From positions 81,578,096 to 81,642,095 of the forward strand of contig CM065802.1 in the NCBI GenBank assembly GCA_033398695.1: a stretch of DNA of 64,000 bases. Direction: 5' to 3'. The stretch is from Orobanche coerulescens (Eukaryota > Streptophyta > Magnoliopsida > Lamiales > Orobanchaceae). The first letter of the stretch is position 1; every line of letters begins with the position of its first letter. The notes beneath the pieces are model-generated. The model worked only from the letters and a program-made list of their open reading frames with translations. It was not told the origin of the DNA and did not search any database. Below, piece after piece: positions 31,601 through 43,118 of this stretch. The position numbers were made by a program, and so were the translations under genes.

Positions 31601-32399
31601 GACGTCGAAGTACCAGATGTCCTTCTCTTTGATGTCCTATAAGCACAAAATTTAAGTAGATTTAGGTCCCCTTTGTTTGTTGGATCCATGGATGTTAGTG
31701 CCTTTTGGTACCCAAATTTGTCTGACTACAATTGGCTTGTTGTAGGTTACTTTTGGTCCATTTTTGTGATGTCTACGTGGGGAAGGCACGCAGTCTCTGC
31801 AACCTTGCTAATTATGATGCATGTAAAATCAAGGGTTATTATTATTATTATTCCAGTATGAATGCTGTCTTGGAGGTGGATCCATTTTCTTAGGCCTTAC
31901 ACCTTGCCTCCTGGGTTTCTAGTTGGTTTCCCAAAGCTGTTGCTGATATTGCGCGGCCACCTGCTTTCTTGATGGATAACGGGCTCCTGTATCCAATATC
32001 TAGGCGCACTGTACTGTTGGAAGTACTGTTGTGCGGGCCTTTGATATTTGGATACAGCCTTCTTTTTGAAAGGCTGTTGGCACTTCTGATATGATCGGGA
32101 AGCATTTTATTGGTTACGCCTTACAGGTCTTCGGGGATGAGGTTTTTGCTATCTATGATATGAACATAGTGGCGGAATTGCATCCTTTGCTGTACGCGGG
32201 GCAACTGTTACCTTTACGGGACTCGGGGTCTCTTCAGGTACAGGAATAGGTTCCACACCCCTGACAAACACTGTACTAGTTTTTCCTTTATTGGATAATG
32301 AGTTGTATCCTCAGCCACTTTTATCATGAGCATGTTGCCCGGTGCTTAGAATTTTTTCCATTCGCTTAGAGGATTTCTCGAAATATTTCAAGATGGTCT

Positions 32400-34516
32400 C
32401 CAATTCTCCTTCTCGTTTCTCGAGAGTTTTCATTTTGGCTTCAAGTAGAGCGAGACTTAGTCTCATTTAGATCATGGTCAAGTTGATGATTGCTCTTCAT
32501 GAGTTTTTCAAGTGTGACTTTGTTGTTTCCACAATCGATGGACATATTTTCGTAATTATTTTTCAGCAAGTCATTTTCTTCTTTCAACTCTAAGTTAGAA
32601 ACTTGGAGTTGTATGTTTTCTCGTTTGAACGTCTCATGGGCCTTTTGAATGTTTTTGAATTCATTCATCATATTTTTGAAAGTATGAGATGCATTTACAG
32701 GAATAATTCATGTTGAGCTTACCTCCTCATCGCTGTCTTCGTCGTCCTCTATTTCTTTAGCCATAAAGCACATATAGGCTTTATCTTCGAGCTCATCATC
32801 AGACGAGTCACTGTCAGTGACTGCCTAAAGACACTCCTTAGACTTGGTTGATGTGGGCGAGGCTTCTGATTTACCAATCAGAACCTTGATCTTGTTTTCC
32901 AAAGCACGCCTCCTTTCATCTTTTTCCTGTTGCTCGGCTTCCGGCAACTTTTGGAATTGAAGATGAGGACACTTATTTGCATAGTGCCTAGGTTTTCTAC
33001 ACTTGTAGCATAGATCAGAATCACCAGATGGAGAAGATTGGGAATTTACCTTGTGAAAAGGCTTGGGCATGTATGCAGTCTTTCCAGACTGTTTGCTGAA
33101 CTTTTTGAATTTGTGCACGAGAAGGGCCATTTCATCTTGTTACAGGATATCATCGTCATTGTCAGTAGTCTTGTGGGCAGACTTGAATGTGCTGGGCAAG
33201 TTGTGTCCTCTGTAAGATACAGCGGCTAGAGTTGTAGTCTTGGCAGGTTACTCTTCAGCCTTCTCTCTCCTGTCAATATCATACTCGAAAGCTTTGAGGT
33301 CATAGAAGAGGTCAAAAGTAGAAATGTCATTAAGATTACATGACACATGCATAGCTATAGTCTTAATTAGAGATGTTAAACGGGCTTGGGCCTGCCGGGC
33401 TGGCCCGTTTAACCCGCTAAAAAATCGGGTTAGGGCCGACATTTCCTAGCCCGTTTAAATCCGGGCTTTTTTGGCCCGGACCGTTTAGCCCGAAGCCCGT
33501 TAGGGCTAGCCCGAAATATATATATATATATATATATCGTTAATTTCAACTTACAGTAATACTATATTTATATAACATATATTAATATTATATATATAAT
33601 ATATATTAATATTATATATAATGTATATTATTACTGTATTTGTTAATATAGTGTGTTTATATATATATATATATATATATAAGTGTATTTTTTGTTATAT
33701 TTATTATAGTATATTTGTTACTATATATATAAAATATATTGTTACTGTTTTTTTTGGTTTATGACTTATAAAAAAATAAAAAATAGATTTTTTAACCGTT
33801 TAGCCCGTTTAGCCCGAAACCCGTTAGGGTTAGGGTTAGGGCCGATATTTCCTAGCCCGTTTAAATCCGGGCTTTTTTGGCCCGGACCGTTTAGTCCGAA
33901 GCCCGCTAGGGCTAGCCCGGAACCGCTAGGGCTAGCCCGTTTAACATCTCTAGTCTTAATCTCCCATAGGGCAAGGAGTGATCTAAAAATTTCAATTTTT
34001 TCTCCTTTTGGGTATACACTTTACCCAATGCTTCAAGTTCACCAACAATGCCAGTGAATCTGAGGTCAAGCTCCTCAAGAGTTTCAGATGATTTCATTTC
34101 AAATGACCCAAATTGCTGAGTGAGTTTTGAAATTTTGTTTTCTTTTGAGAGCTCAGTTCCCTCGCAAATTAACTTGAGTTTCTCCAAGATTTCCTTGGCT
34201 GTCTTACAGCTCTTTACCTTTGAGAATGTGCCTCTGTCAAGAGTGACAAACAGCGCATTCTTAGCAACATTGTCGAGGTTCGCGCACTTGCAATATCGGT
34301 TGTCCATTGCTCATGCTCATTCTCGAGCATTTCAGCATGAGGTTGTCCTTCTATCCTTGCAGCAGGATTAACCTTCATTATCTTTATGGGGCCTTCTTGG
34401 ATAACAAAAATCATCTCCTCGTGCATGGAGTCAAGATGGGCTTCCATCCTGATTCTCCAGTTATCAAATTCGTTACAAGAAAACACAAGAACCTTGTTTA
34501 TCATTGAGGTATCCAT
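32400..34516 (-). pseudogene. gag: Ty1/copia gag, split by hAT MITE
   Basis: Capsid-like protein of the same copia element, ATG at 34516. N-terminal part (34516-33953): FSCNEFDNWRIRMEAHL, SKENKISKLTQQFGSFEM, ETLEELDLRFTGIVGELE, all typical of the copia gag (UBN2) domain. A 585 bp hAT element interrupts it; the domain resumes at 33359-33248 (NDISTFDLFYDLKAFE). The zinc knuckle CYKCRKPRHYANKC (C-x2-C-x4-H-x4-C) lies near 33020-32970, and a coiled-coil extension (32671-32441) follows, which is common in Sirevirus gag. Frameshifts are present even outside the insertion. Confidence 0.85.
33368..33952. mobile_element. hAT-type MITE in copia gag, perfect 8 bp duplication
   Basis: 585 bp; inverted termini TAGAGATGTTAAACGGGCT (19 bp perfect). 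GTCTTAAT flanks both sides (33360-33367 and 33953-33960). Sub-terminal GC-rich words (GGGCTAGCCCG, CCCGTTTAGCCCG, CCGGGCTTTTTTGGCCCGG) flank an (AT)n-rich core at 33515-33740. No transposase coding. Confidence 0.92.
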
Positions 34517-34539
34517 GTAAGAGAATAAGAAAGATAAAG

Positions 34540-34771
34540 ATTGTTTTCAGGTTTTGATGTTTTGGTCGGTGTTGCCCCAGGTTTAATTCCCGATGTATTG
34601 TATTCTGTCGTATTGATTATTACCTTGGTTGTCAATTATTATTGTCTTCCACTGGATTATATTTAGACCTTATCGGTCGAAATTTATGGTTCTGCATATC
34701 TATAGCATTGTGGGTCCCACGGAGGGGGTCACGGCACTGTAATATACCCTGAATAACTTGGGGGTGTTACA
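34540..34771 (+). mobile_element. Gypsy LTR 3'-end fragment
   Basis: Ends GCACTGTAATATACC then CTTGGGGGTGTTACA at 34771, matching the end of the LTR at 4365 (CTGTAATATACC...GGGGGTGTTACA). GGGTCCCACGGAGGGGGTCACG upstream is also shared in type. It abuts the start of the copia gag leader, so the copia 5' LTR is missing. Confidence 0.65.
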
Positions 34772-34854
34772 GTAGTCAACTTAGCTACGTTATTCATTCG
34801 GAAGGCGTAAATATAATACTGCAAGGGATTATTCAAAATATTCGACCCATCCAA

Positions 34855-35589
34855 ATGGGGCGAAATCTAAACCTTGCAAAAACTCAAAAGATTCGTATTG
34901 AATTATTAAGACTTATCTCCTTAATAATTGCCTATATATGTCTGTCTGCTTTCGTTGCCTCTCTGGGTTGCTACTTACTATTAGAATCTTGTCAGTTACT
35001 TACATGGACCTTGGTTTTGGTAGGTATGGATTCCGAAATGGAGATGGTCGTTGAGCTCATGCGTCTGACTGAAGTAGTCAAGCTCTTAGAAAAGGAGGCT
35101 GGTTACTGGCAACATAGTTGGGCAGATCAGTATAGAGAGAATCTAAGGGACTAAGATCGGATTGAGACATACGAGCAGTGGGTTCAGACCCTGACGGGAA
35201 AGCTGGATAGAGCCAGGCAGGAGGCGTGCTTGTACCGGAGGAAAAGACAGTAGGCATTTTAGGCACTCGAGTCCCGGCGGTAGGAGTGCAGGAGTCTAGA
35301 GCTGGCACTGCACCAGTGCGATACATACGCTGAGAGACGAAAGGCCACCATCTGGAGCCTCCAACATATTCGATTTCAGTCGAGCTCTCGGATAGAGACA
35401 TTGGAGTGTACTCTGGCTGCAAAGCATCTTCAGGAGAGGGAGTTTCTTGATGCGATGTGTGCATGGATGACAAAGCTTATGGAACTGATTCCATGACTCT
35501 TGGTTGCACCACCAAGAGAGGCGATTGATATATCCTCCAGCTCTGAGGAGAACCTCGAGGAGGACCCGATTGATCCCGGGGAGGATTGA
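34855..35589 (+). pseudogene. Degenerate coiled-coil ORF upstream of gag
   Basis: Reading frame with several stops and at least one shift. Recognisable text includes MVVELMRLTEVVKLLEKEA, ETYEQWVQTLTGKLDRARQE and an acidic end SSSSEENLEEDPIDPGED. A short hydrophobic segment (LISLIIAYICLSAFVASLGC) precedes it at about 34905-34965. The heptad-like pattern suggests a coiled coil. No family recognised; it may be an accessory ORF of the gypsy element that follows. Confidence 0.4.
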
Positions 35590-35829
35590 GTGGACTATTT
35601 CACTTTAATTTGATCAATATGAATTCTACAGAACTAAGTGCTGGATTTCAACTTGAACAATAATAATTAACAGTTAGCAATAAAATTTTACCTTTTCTTA
35701 TCTAGCACTGCAAATTTCATGACATAGTGTTGCGAATATAATATTGCATCATGATAATATTTCTTGATATTCAAAAACCGAATGCAAGCATCTTTAATTA
35801 ACACTCATTTCGATAATCACTAACTATAG

Positions 35830-36713
35830 ATGGCTGAACGTCGTGGATATGGAAGACCTCGTGCCCAACGTAATGACAATGAAGAACCACACGGAGATTA
35901 TAGAAATCCATTCCAAGGGGATAACAACACTGCTCAGGCAATCGCCCAATTGGTGACCTTCCTGCAACAACACATTGCTCCAAACCCCAACACATTGCTC
36001 CAAACCCCAAACATTGGCTTGAGCGGATAGAAAGCATATTTGCTACTCTACAGTACTCATAGGAATAGAAGTTAACACTGGCAACTTTTCGACTGGAGTC
36101 GGCGCCTCACGACTGGTGGAGAGTTACTAATTAGAAGTGGACAAGGAAAGCTACTAATCGAACATGGGAGAACTTCGTGAAGGCCTTTTATGATCAATAC
36201 ATCTCTCATGCTGCCCGTGAAGCTCGACGTGATGAGTTCTACCATCTTAAGCAAGGGGCAATGACTATAGCCCAGTACGAGTCTCAATGCAATCGACTCT
36301 CTAAGTATGCGCTTTACACGAGGTTTGAGATTTGCTCTACAGCAGAGCTTGCTGCTAGTGAGAGTGACGACTATGGCAGAAGCTTTCGAGGCTGCAAGAA
36401 GAATCGAAAACGGAATGACCCGGTTGGGACAGCGAAGGATCGCACAATTGGGAAATTCAAGAGATCTGCATCGAACCAATCATCCAGACCACCCCAGAAC
36501 TTTCAACGCAAGTCTACTAGACAAAACACCGGAAAGAAACTTATGAACAACCTACCACCATGTTTCCACTGCAATAAAATGGGACACAAATCCGAGGACT
36601 GCTGGAAGAAGCAAGGGATATGCTTACGTTGTGGAGACAATCAACATATGACCAGGGAATGCTCAAAGTGGGAGACACTGGGCAACAATCAGCAGAGAAA
36701 TACAGCTAAGTAA
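35830..36713 (+). pseudogene. gag: Ty3/gypsy gag with two zinc knuckles
   Basis: Nucleocapsid/capsid remnant. Start at 35830 (MAERRGYGRPRAQRND); GNF..AIAQLVTFLQQH capsid N-terminal region; a deletion and stop near 36030; capsid part resumes 36100-36420 (KAFYDQYISHAAREARRDEF, RRDEFYHLKQGAMTIAQYE). Two CCHC knuckles, CFHCNKMGHKSEDC and CLRCGDNQHMTREC, at about 36560-36660. Base composition and style match the pol that follows. Confidence 0.8.
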
Positions 36714-36739
36714 GATGATCGCAAGGGCAACAAGGGAAA

Positions 36740-39570
36740 GGCACCAGCAAGAGTTTTTTCCTTAGCCGGTCAAGAAGCTCCTAACGCAATAGACGTGGTG
36801 GAAGGTACATTTCTCATGTCAAACCACTCTGCTCATGCATTGTTAGATCCAGGATCATTACATTCTTTTGTTGCACTCCATTATGCACAAAAATTGAATG
36901 TATGCATGGAATCACTACCCGTAAGCTTAGAAGTATCCACACCTATGGGTGCGAGCCGAGAAACGGATTGAGTATTTAGGGATTGTAAAGTGATAGTTAA
37001 GGGCCATTGCTTTCCTGCCTACCTAGTTCTTCTCCCTATACTTGAGTATGACCTCATACTTGGAATGGATTAGCTATTTAAGCACTATGCGCAACTCGAT
37101 TGCCACTCTAAGATAGTTCGATTCTGCAAACCCGACCACCCAGTAATTGAACTACACGGGAATGCTAAAGTTAACTTGGCCCCAACCATATTAGCTATGA
37201 AGGCGAGAAGGGCTATCACGAAGGGAGAAATGGGGTATTTGGCATTTGTCATCAACAAATATAAGAGCAAGGTAGAGATTGAAGCTATACCAGTAGTATC
37301 AGAATATCCTGATGTCTTTCTCGTGGAACTTACTTCCTTACCTCCTGATAGGGAAGTTGAATTTTAACATTGAGAAGTAGAGTTTTTAGGGTACAATATC
37401 TGGAGATGGAGTCTCAGTAGATGCACAAAGGTGGAGACTATTTTGGACTGGAAGAGGCCAGAAACAGTCATTGAGATATGGAGCTTTCTTAGACTTGCAT
37501 GTTACTACCGCAAATTCATTAAAGACTTTTCTAAAATTACATAAGCACGTCAAATTTGAGTGGAACATAAAGTGTGAGTCGAGTTTCCAGGAACTTAAAA
37601 TAAAACTCACCACCGTACCTGTACTAACACTTTCTGAAGGGAGCGAAGGATTTGTGTTATATAGTGATCCATCGAAAGAAGGATTCGGAGCTGTACTGAT
37701 GCAAAATGACAAAGTAGTAGCTTACGCATCACGAAAGCTTAACATCCACGAGATGAATTACCCGACTCACGATCTTGAACTCGCCACAATAGTATTTGCC
37801 TTGAATAAGTGGAGACACTACCTGTATGGAGCTACATTCACCATCTTCACCGACCACAAGAGCCTCAAATATCTGTTCTCTCAAAAGGAGTTGAAAAGGC
37901 AGATACGTTGGATAGAACTTCTTGAAGATTATAACTTCACTATCCAACACCATACGGGCAAGGCCAATGTCGTAGCTGACACTTTGAGTAGGAAAGCAAG
38001 CGTGGATAGGCTTATGATAAGGGAATGGAATGCCCTAGGAGAACTAAGCCAATGGAATCCAACGCAGACTAAGACACACATTTTATGCGCTAAGTTGACT
38101 ATGAATCCGGACCTACTTAAGGAAATCCAAGAAGCACAGACACAAGATGGAAAATTGTGTAAATTTAAGGAAAGGGTCACACAAGGCGAGAAATCTGAGT
38201 TCAGCACGTCGGAAGATGGAACACTAAAATTCAAACACCGAATATGTGTTCCCGATAATGACGAACTCAAGAAGACAATTTTACCAGAGGCTCACTACTC
38301 TCGATATACAATTCTTCCAGGAAAAAACAAGATGTATAAGGATCTGAAGAAACTCTACTGGTGGGTGAATATGAAGAACCAGGTGGCAGAATTCATATCA
38401 AGGTGTTTAATCTGTCAAAGAGTGAAGGCTGAACAGCAAAGACCATTAGGATTGCTATAGCCACTCGAGATTCCCGAATGGAAATGGGAACTAATCACAA
38501 TGGACTTCGTGACTAATTTACAAACCCCCAATGGAGGATATAACACAATCTAGGCATTCGTGGATAGACTTACAAAGTCAGTTCACTTTTTACCCGTAAG
38601 AATGAATCAGAGTCTTTAGAAGCTAGTGAGGACGTATATCTAAGAAATCATTAGACTGCATGGAGTACCTGCAGACATCGTATCAGATCGTGACCCCAGA
38701 TTTATATCAGGATTTTGGAAGAGCCTTCATCAGGAACTTGGAACAACATTGAACTTCAGCACTGCAGCTCACCCTCATATAGACGGAAAATCCGAGAGAA
38801 CGATACAAGTCCTTGAAGATATGTTACGGGCATGTGCACTCGATTTTCAGAAGAGTTGGAGTCATCACCTGCCCTTGGCTGAGTTCGTATACAACAGCAG
38901 CTATCAGGCAACTATCGGAATGGACCCATATGAAGAATTATACGAGAGAGAGTGTCGATCACTAATATATTGGTAGATTGATGACCGATGGACACCAAGG
39001 AGTAAATAGAATCGGAACCCGACATCGAGATTTGATCTAGTAGAAGATGCCATGGATAATGTTAGAATTATTCGGGAACGAATTCACACCGTTCAGAGGC
39101 GACAGAAGAGTTATGCAGACCATAGAAGGAAAGTATTGGAATTCGACACAGGAGACAAAGTATTCCTTCGATTATCACCACGGAAGGGACTATTCAACTC
39201 GAAGAAAGGAGGGAAGCTTAGCCCCAGATATGTCGGACCTTTCACGATCCTAAAATGAATTGGGAAATTAGCATATCGTCTCGAACTACCAACCGATCTT
39301 GCTGGAATGCACGATGTATTTCATGTCTCGAGATTGAAGAAATATCATCTGGATCCTAAACATATCATCGCACATGACATATCACCAATCAAAGAGGATT
39401 TAACTTATGTCGAGAAGCCGATCAGGATCGTGGATCAACAAGTACGCGAACTAAGAGACAAGAAGATACCATTGGTTAAAGTTGTATGGCGGAACCACAA
39501 CCGAGAAGAATACGCCACGTGGGAAGCAGAGGATGAGATGGAGAAGAATTTTTCAGAACTATTCGGATAG
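36740..39570 (+). pseudogene. pol: Ty3/gypsy pol with RT deleted (chromodomain lineage)
   Basis: Protease region 36790-37140 (SAHALLDPGSLHSFV; Pro at the Thr of the usual D-T-G). The pre-RT motif LPPDREVEF (37345-37368) is followed within 12 bp by post-RT sequence ([17 protein letters not shown]), so the RT palm with its YxDD box is missing. RNase H 37540-38000 ([33 protein letters not shown]). Integrase HHCC 38290-38430 ([14 protein letters not shown]), core 38490-38960 (TMDFVTNL, VSDRDPRFISGFWK, HPHIDGKSERTIQVLED), C-terminal domain and chromodomain-type tail 39050-39570 (PLVKVVWRNHNREEYATWE). Several in-frame stops (for example 38458, 38551, 38976). Non-autonomous at best. Confidence 0.87.
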
Positions 39571-39593
39571 GAATTTGAGGACCAAATTCTCCC

Positions 39594-39606
39594 AAGGTGG
39601 GGAGAT
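39594..39606 (+). promoter_or_regulatory. Polypurine tract
   Basis: AAGGTGGGGAGAT between the pol stop and the LTR start TGTGAGACCCC at 39607. Confidence 0.7.
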
Positions 39607-42497
39607 TGTGAGACCCCATTCTTTTGTATGTAGATTAGATTATTAATTTTCAATAAATAAAATAGATTTTTATAATATTTATTATTGAGTAAATTTACTT
39701 CTTACCTTATGTATAGACCCATTAGCAAAATAAATTCTACAAGTTTAACAACCTAATTATTTTTATTATGTCAATTAAATAAAATAAAAGAATAAACTAT
39801 AATTTAAAATGGGCTATCTAAATTGATAATACAACTTAACTATTAGGCCTATGGTTTAAACTTTGGGCTTGAACACACTATGAACATAAGTCCACTTAGT
39901 TAAGTAAACATATATCACTTAAAATACTACACCTAGCCCAAAACACTCATAACCCAAATATTACCTAATACTTAACAAATAGAACTAAAATACACCATAT
40001 ATGTATAAGTACATCAAAAAAATCGTCCTACATGTTTAAAACAAAGGAAGACTTGTGTCGTTACAATTTCAAGCTTGTTCCAAGACACTTGTACCCTTAC
40101 ATGCAAGCCTTGATCACACCTCCACCTTAACACCTCTCATATAAATATTTTCTCCTTGTAAACTCCTTCCATTTCGCAACACAAAAAAAAATCTGCACTC
40201 AGAGAGAGAGTATGGCCAAAGTGAGGAGGAAAAAGAGACAGAGAATAAAAGGGGGAAGGAAGAAGAAGAAGAGCGGAAGAAGAAAGAGGAAGAAAAAAGG
40301 TAATGAGCCACACCTTAGAACTTAGTGCTATTTTTTTTCTCATTCTAAACTTAGAAATTAACATGCAACTAATATCATCAACTATGGTTAATGATGCTTG
40401 GCTGAATTGTAAAGGAAGAAGAAGAGGGAACCCTTCAATCTACAAGAAACAATCAAATGGGTAAAAATTGTTATTCTTTTCCTTTATTTAAAAATAATGC
40501 AAGTTAAGATTATATTATTGTACATGTAATATTATGACTTCAATTATTATTTCTTGACTGAAAATAATATTTTTGCTACCATGCATGTAATGATCTTAGT
40601 ATTTATTGAATCATTATTTGACATACCTTGATTATGTGAACAAAACATGTTATATATGAAATTTTGGATGATAATGTCAATTCTGACTTTTGGAATTAAA
40701 ATTCCAAAAATTATATGAATATAATACTATAGTAGAGTAGAAGATTGATTAAATGCCGGAAAAATCTCACTAATCGAATTAAACTTGAAATAACAGGTTA
40801 AAAGAGAAATAATTAATGGATAATTGTTAAAACTATTAATTATGGACTTATAACTTTAAAATTTGTCTTTTTATATCATAAATAAAGTAATCACAAAATT
40901 CCACCTAAATCGGAACTCATTAAAATCGAAAGTCGGGGCAAAAATGTAAATTTTAAGAATTCAGGACCAAAACTGTAATTTACAGAGACCTACTATTTTG
41001 AAAATAAAATTCCATAAAAGTTGAGCTTTCTGGACTCCTAATAACATAAAAAGCCTACCTCAAAAAATTGGGATCAATACGACAAGAAACGAAAAAGATA
41101 TGACCCGAATACTAAAATATCGATTTAGACAAAATAAAGGGGTGAATCATAATTTCTAAAAGAATAAAAATTAAAACTGAACAGACTGAAAGTACGAGTC
41201 ATAAGGATCAAAACGCAACTGGATTCATAATTTTTGGAGTTAAAACGAATCCAAACGAACTAATCAAAATTATAAGACAAAACTAAATAAAAATAATAAT
41301 AATAATACTTAAATTTCGGAAGGGCGGAATTGTAATTTATGAAAGGAAAAATCCCCATGCAACTTACAACTTAAATTTCTCACATTATAATGGACTTTTC
41401 GCAATGAAGTTCAGAATTTTTGGACGTCTAGTCAGTCCGTCCCTCCTCAACGATATTTATGTAAAAATAGTAAATAATACATAAAACTCGAGAGGGCAGA
41501 AGTGTGATTTTCAAAAGGTAAAATTTTCATACAGCTTCTGACCTTTAATTCCTATACCATAACAGACTTTTCACAATAAAGTTCATAATTTTTGGACTTA
41601 TAATCCATTCGAACCGAGTCATTCAACTTCATATAATTAAAATAAAATTAACTTTAAAATTTAAAAGGAAGAAGGGCAGAATTGTAAATTCTGATCGGTA
41701 AAACTTTCATGCAAATTATGTCCGTCAATCCTTACATCATGATGGACTTTTCGCAATAAAGTACGGAATTTTTGGACGTATAAATATTCCGTATCGAATT
41801 ATCAAGTTTATTAATTATTATAAAACACATTAAAAATCTCATAAGAGACCATCTGATCACCAACTAGCTGAATTAATTCCTCTAGATTACTCAAGTCCAG
41901 TTATTATCGAATAAAATTATTGACATCTCATAATATGCATGACCGTCGTTAATCACGACATTAACTGTTGTTCCATAGAATCGGGAGTAAGTACTGTGCG
42001 GAGTGACCTTTGGGCGGAAGCCACCGCTAGAGTCCGTACGAGTACCTCTAGGTCCCTTTTCTATCTATCCGCACTGAGGGGCGGTTGGTCTAAGTTATGA
42101 ATCGAGCAGCGCGGCTGCAGTTCTAGGCAAAGCTATCGTCGTATCGTATTCCCTTGAAGCCGAAGGACGCAGTGTTTCTGAGGTGACTGGGTCATGGAAT
42201 TTGAGTATAGTCGTGATTATGATATGATCTGGGCATAGACCCAAACTAAGGACATATCGAGCCCAGATAAGAGATAAGGCAGCACGTCACCAAGCGTGAG
42301 AGCGATAAGCTCAAAGGCCAATGTTATAGTAACGGTCCGACAAACGCCCAAGGCTACGGTAATTAATCCAAAGGTCGTGGCGATAGTCAAAGGCAAAACA
42401 CTGATAACGGTCTAAGACGTTATAAGGAGGCTAAGGGACTAAGTCATATAGACGACATCCTGAAGCTAAATATTCACAGGGCGCTCGACGCCGCACA
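39607..42497 (+). mobile_element. 3' LTR of the RT-deleted gypsy element
   Basis: Begins TGTGAGACCCCATTC and probably ends CGACGCCGCACA, 2.9 kb. A plus-strand TATA box (CATATAAATATT, about 40137-40148) is followed by a GAGAGAGAG leader (40200-40210). The body carries diverged tandem repeats of about 150-180 bp, and a GC-richer block near 42000-42450 comparable to the sub-terminal module of other LTRs. The right border is set where HIR intron sequence resumes. Open frames within are Lys/Glu-rich low complexity, not genes. Confidence 0.6.
41318..41815 (+). repeat. Three diverged tandem repeats of about 150-175 bp in LTR
   Basis: Copies near 41318, 41491 and 41671 share AAGGGCRGAATTGTAA, TGGACTTTTCGCAATRAAGT and GAATTTTTGGACGTMTA. 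Two more decayed copies are visible at about 40930 and 41120. Confidence 0.65.
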
Positions 42498-42535
42498 TGG
42501 GTTAAATTAAATAAAAAGAATACACCGGAACTTAC

Positions 42536-43041
42536 CAGCATTAATTTCATTCATAACCCTCTTCACATGCTCGTGTGTCTCTATGTCGACAATTAGAGTT
42601 TGAACGATCTCATACCCGTAGGCAGGCATTGCCTACAAAACAACCAGAGAAAAATAAAATCGACATAAAATACTTACAGAATTAGATTCGATTCAATGCA
42701 AAAGTGGATTTACCTTTTCAAGTTCATCTTCAACAGCTTTAGCAATGTTGTTTTTCTGCTCAAAACTATCATCAAGATTCAGCTTCAGGACGTTGGCCCT
42801 TATCACTGTACATAACGGAAAACCCGACATTAAACTCAATGAACTCAGCCTGCTCATAATAAAATAAAAAATCCAGGGCCGAAACCATCAATTTTTTCAG
42901 GTGTAGGAAGAGAAATATACCATCAAAGACATAAGCCTGAATCTGACCTCTTGTATTGCTGAGTTTGTAAAAAGCATTGCTCGCCTTACTGGCAAGGGCA
43001 CGGTACTGAATTGATGCAACCACATTGACGAACACATTGTC
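42536..43041 (-). pseudogene. HIR: HIR (hypersensitive-induced reaction, SPFH/prohibitin domain) gene fragment, three exons
   Basis: HIR proteins are plasma-membrane SPFH-domain scaffolds linked to defence signalling. Three consecutive exons with intact GT-AG introns are visible. Exon 42921-43041 has [20 protein letters not shown] and [10 protein letters not shown]. Exon 42714-42805 has [19 protein letters not shown]. Exon 42536-42632 has [18 protein letters not shown] and [11 protein letters not shown]. Frame is maintained across all junctions, with no stop. The preceding exon with the myristoylated N terminus and the following C-terminal exons are absent: a gypsy LTR ends 38 bp downstream of the last exon, and the young Tekay element sits 72 bp upstream of the first. 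So this is a captured or truncated middle portion rather than a working gene. Confidence 0.88.
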
Positions 43042-43113
43042 CTGAACTGCCAAATATATTTAAATTGGAAATATTAGTATCCGTACATGAATTATCCGTC
43101 ACAAAAACAAACT

Positions 43114-43118
43114 CTTTT
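43114..43118. repeat. Target site duplication, left (CTTTT)
   Basis: CTTTT directly before the TG at 43119; repeated at 54077-54081 after the CA of the other LTR. Confirms one insertion event for the whole element between. Confidence 0.9.

Noticed and set aside
33823..33841. GTTAGGGTTAGGGTTAGGG, telomere-like
   Set aside because: Plant telomere repeat is TTTAGGG; this short run is part of the CCCGTTAGGG sub-terminal words of the hAT MITE.
40137..40364. Ser/Phe-rich short frames near 40.1-40.4 kb
   Set aside because: Arise from a GAGAGA/AAGAAG purine-rich LTR leader; low complexity.
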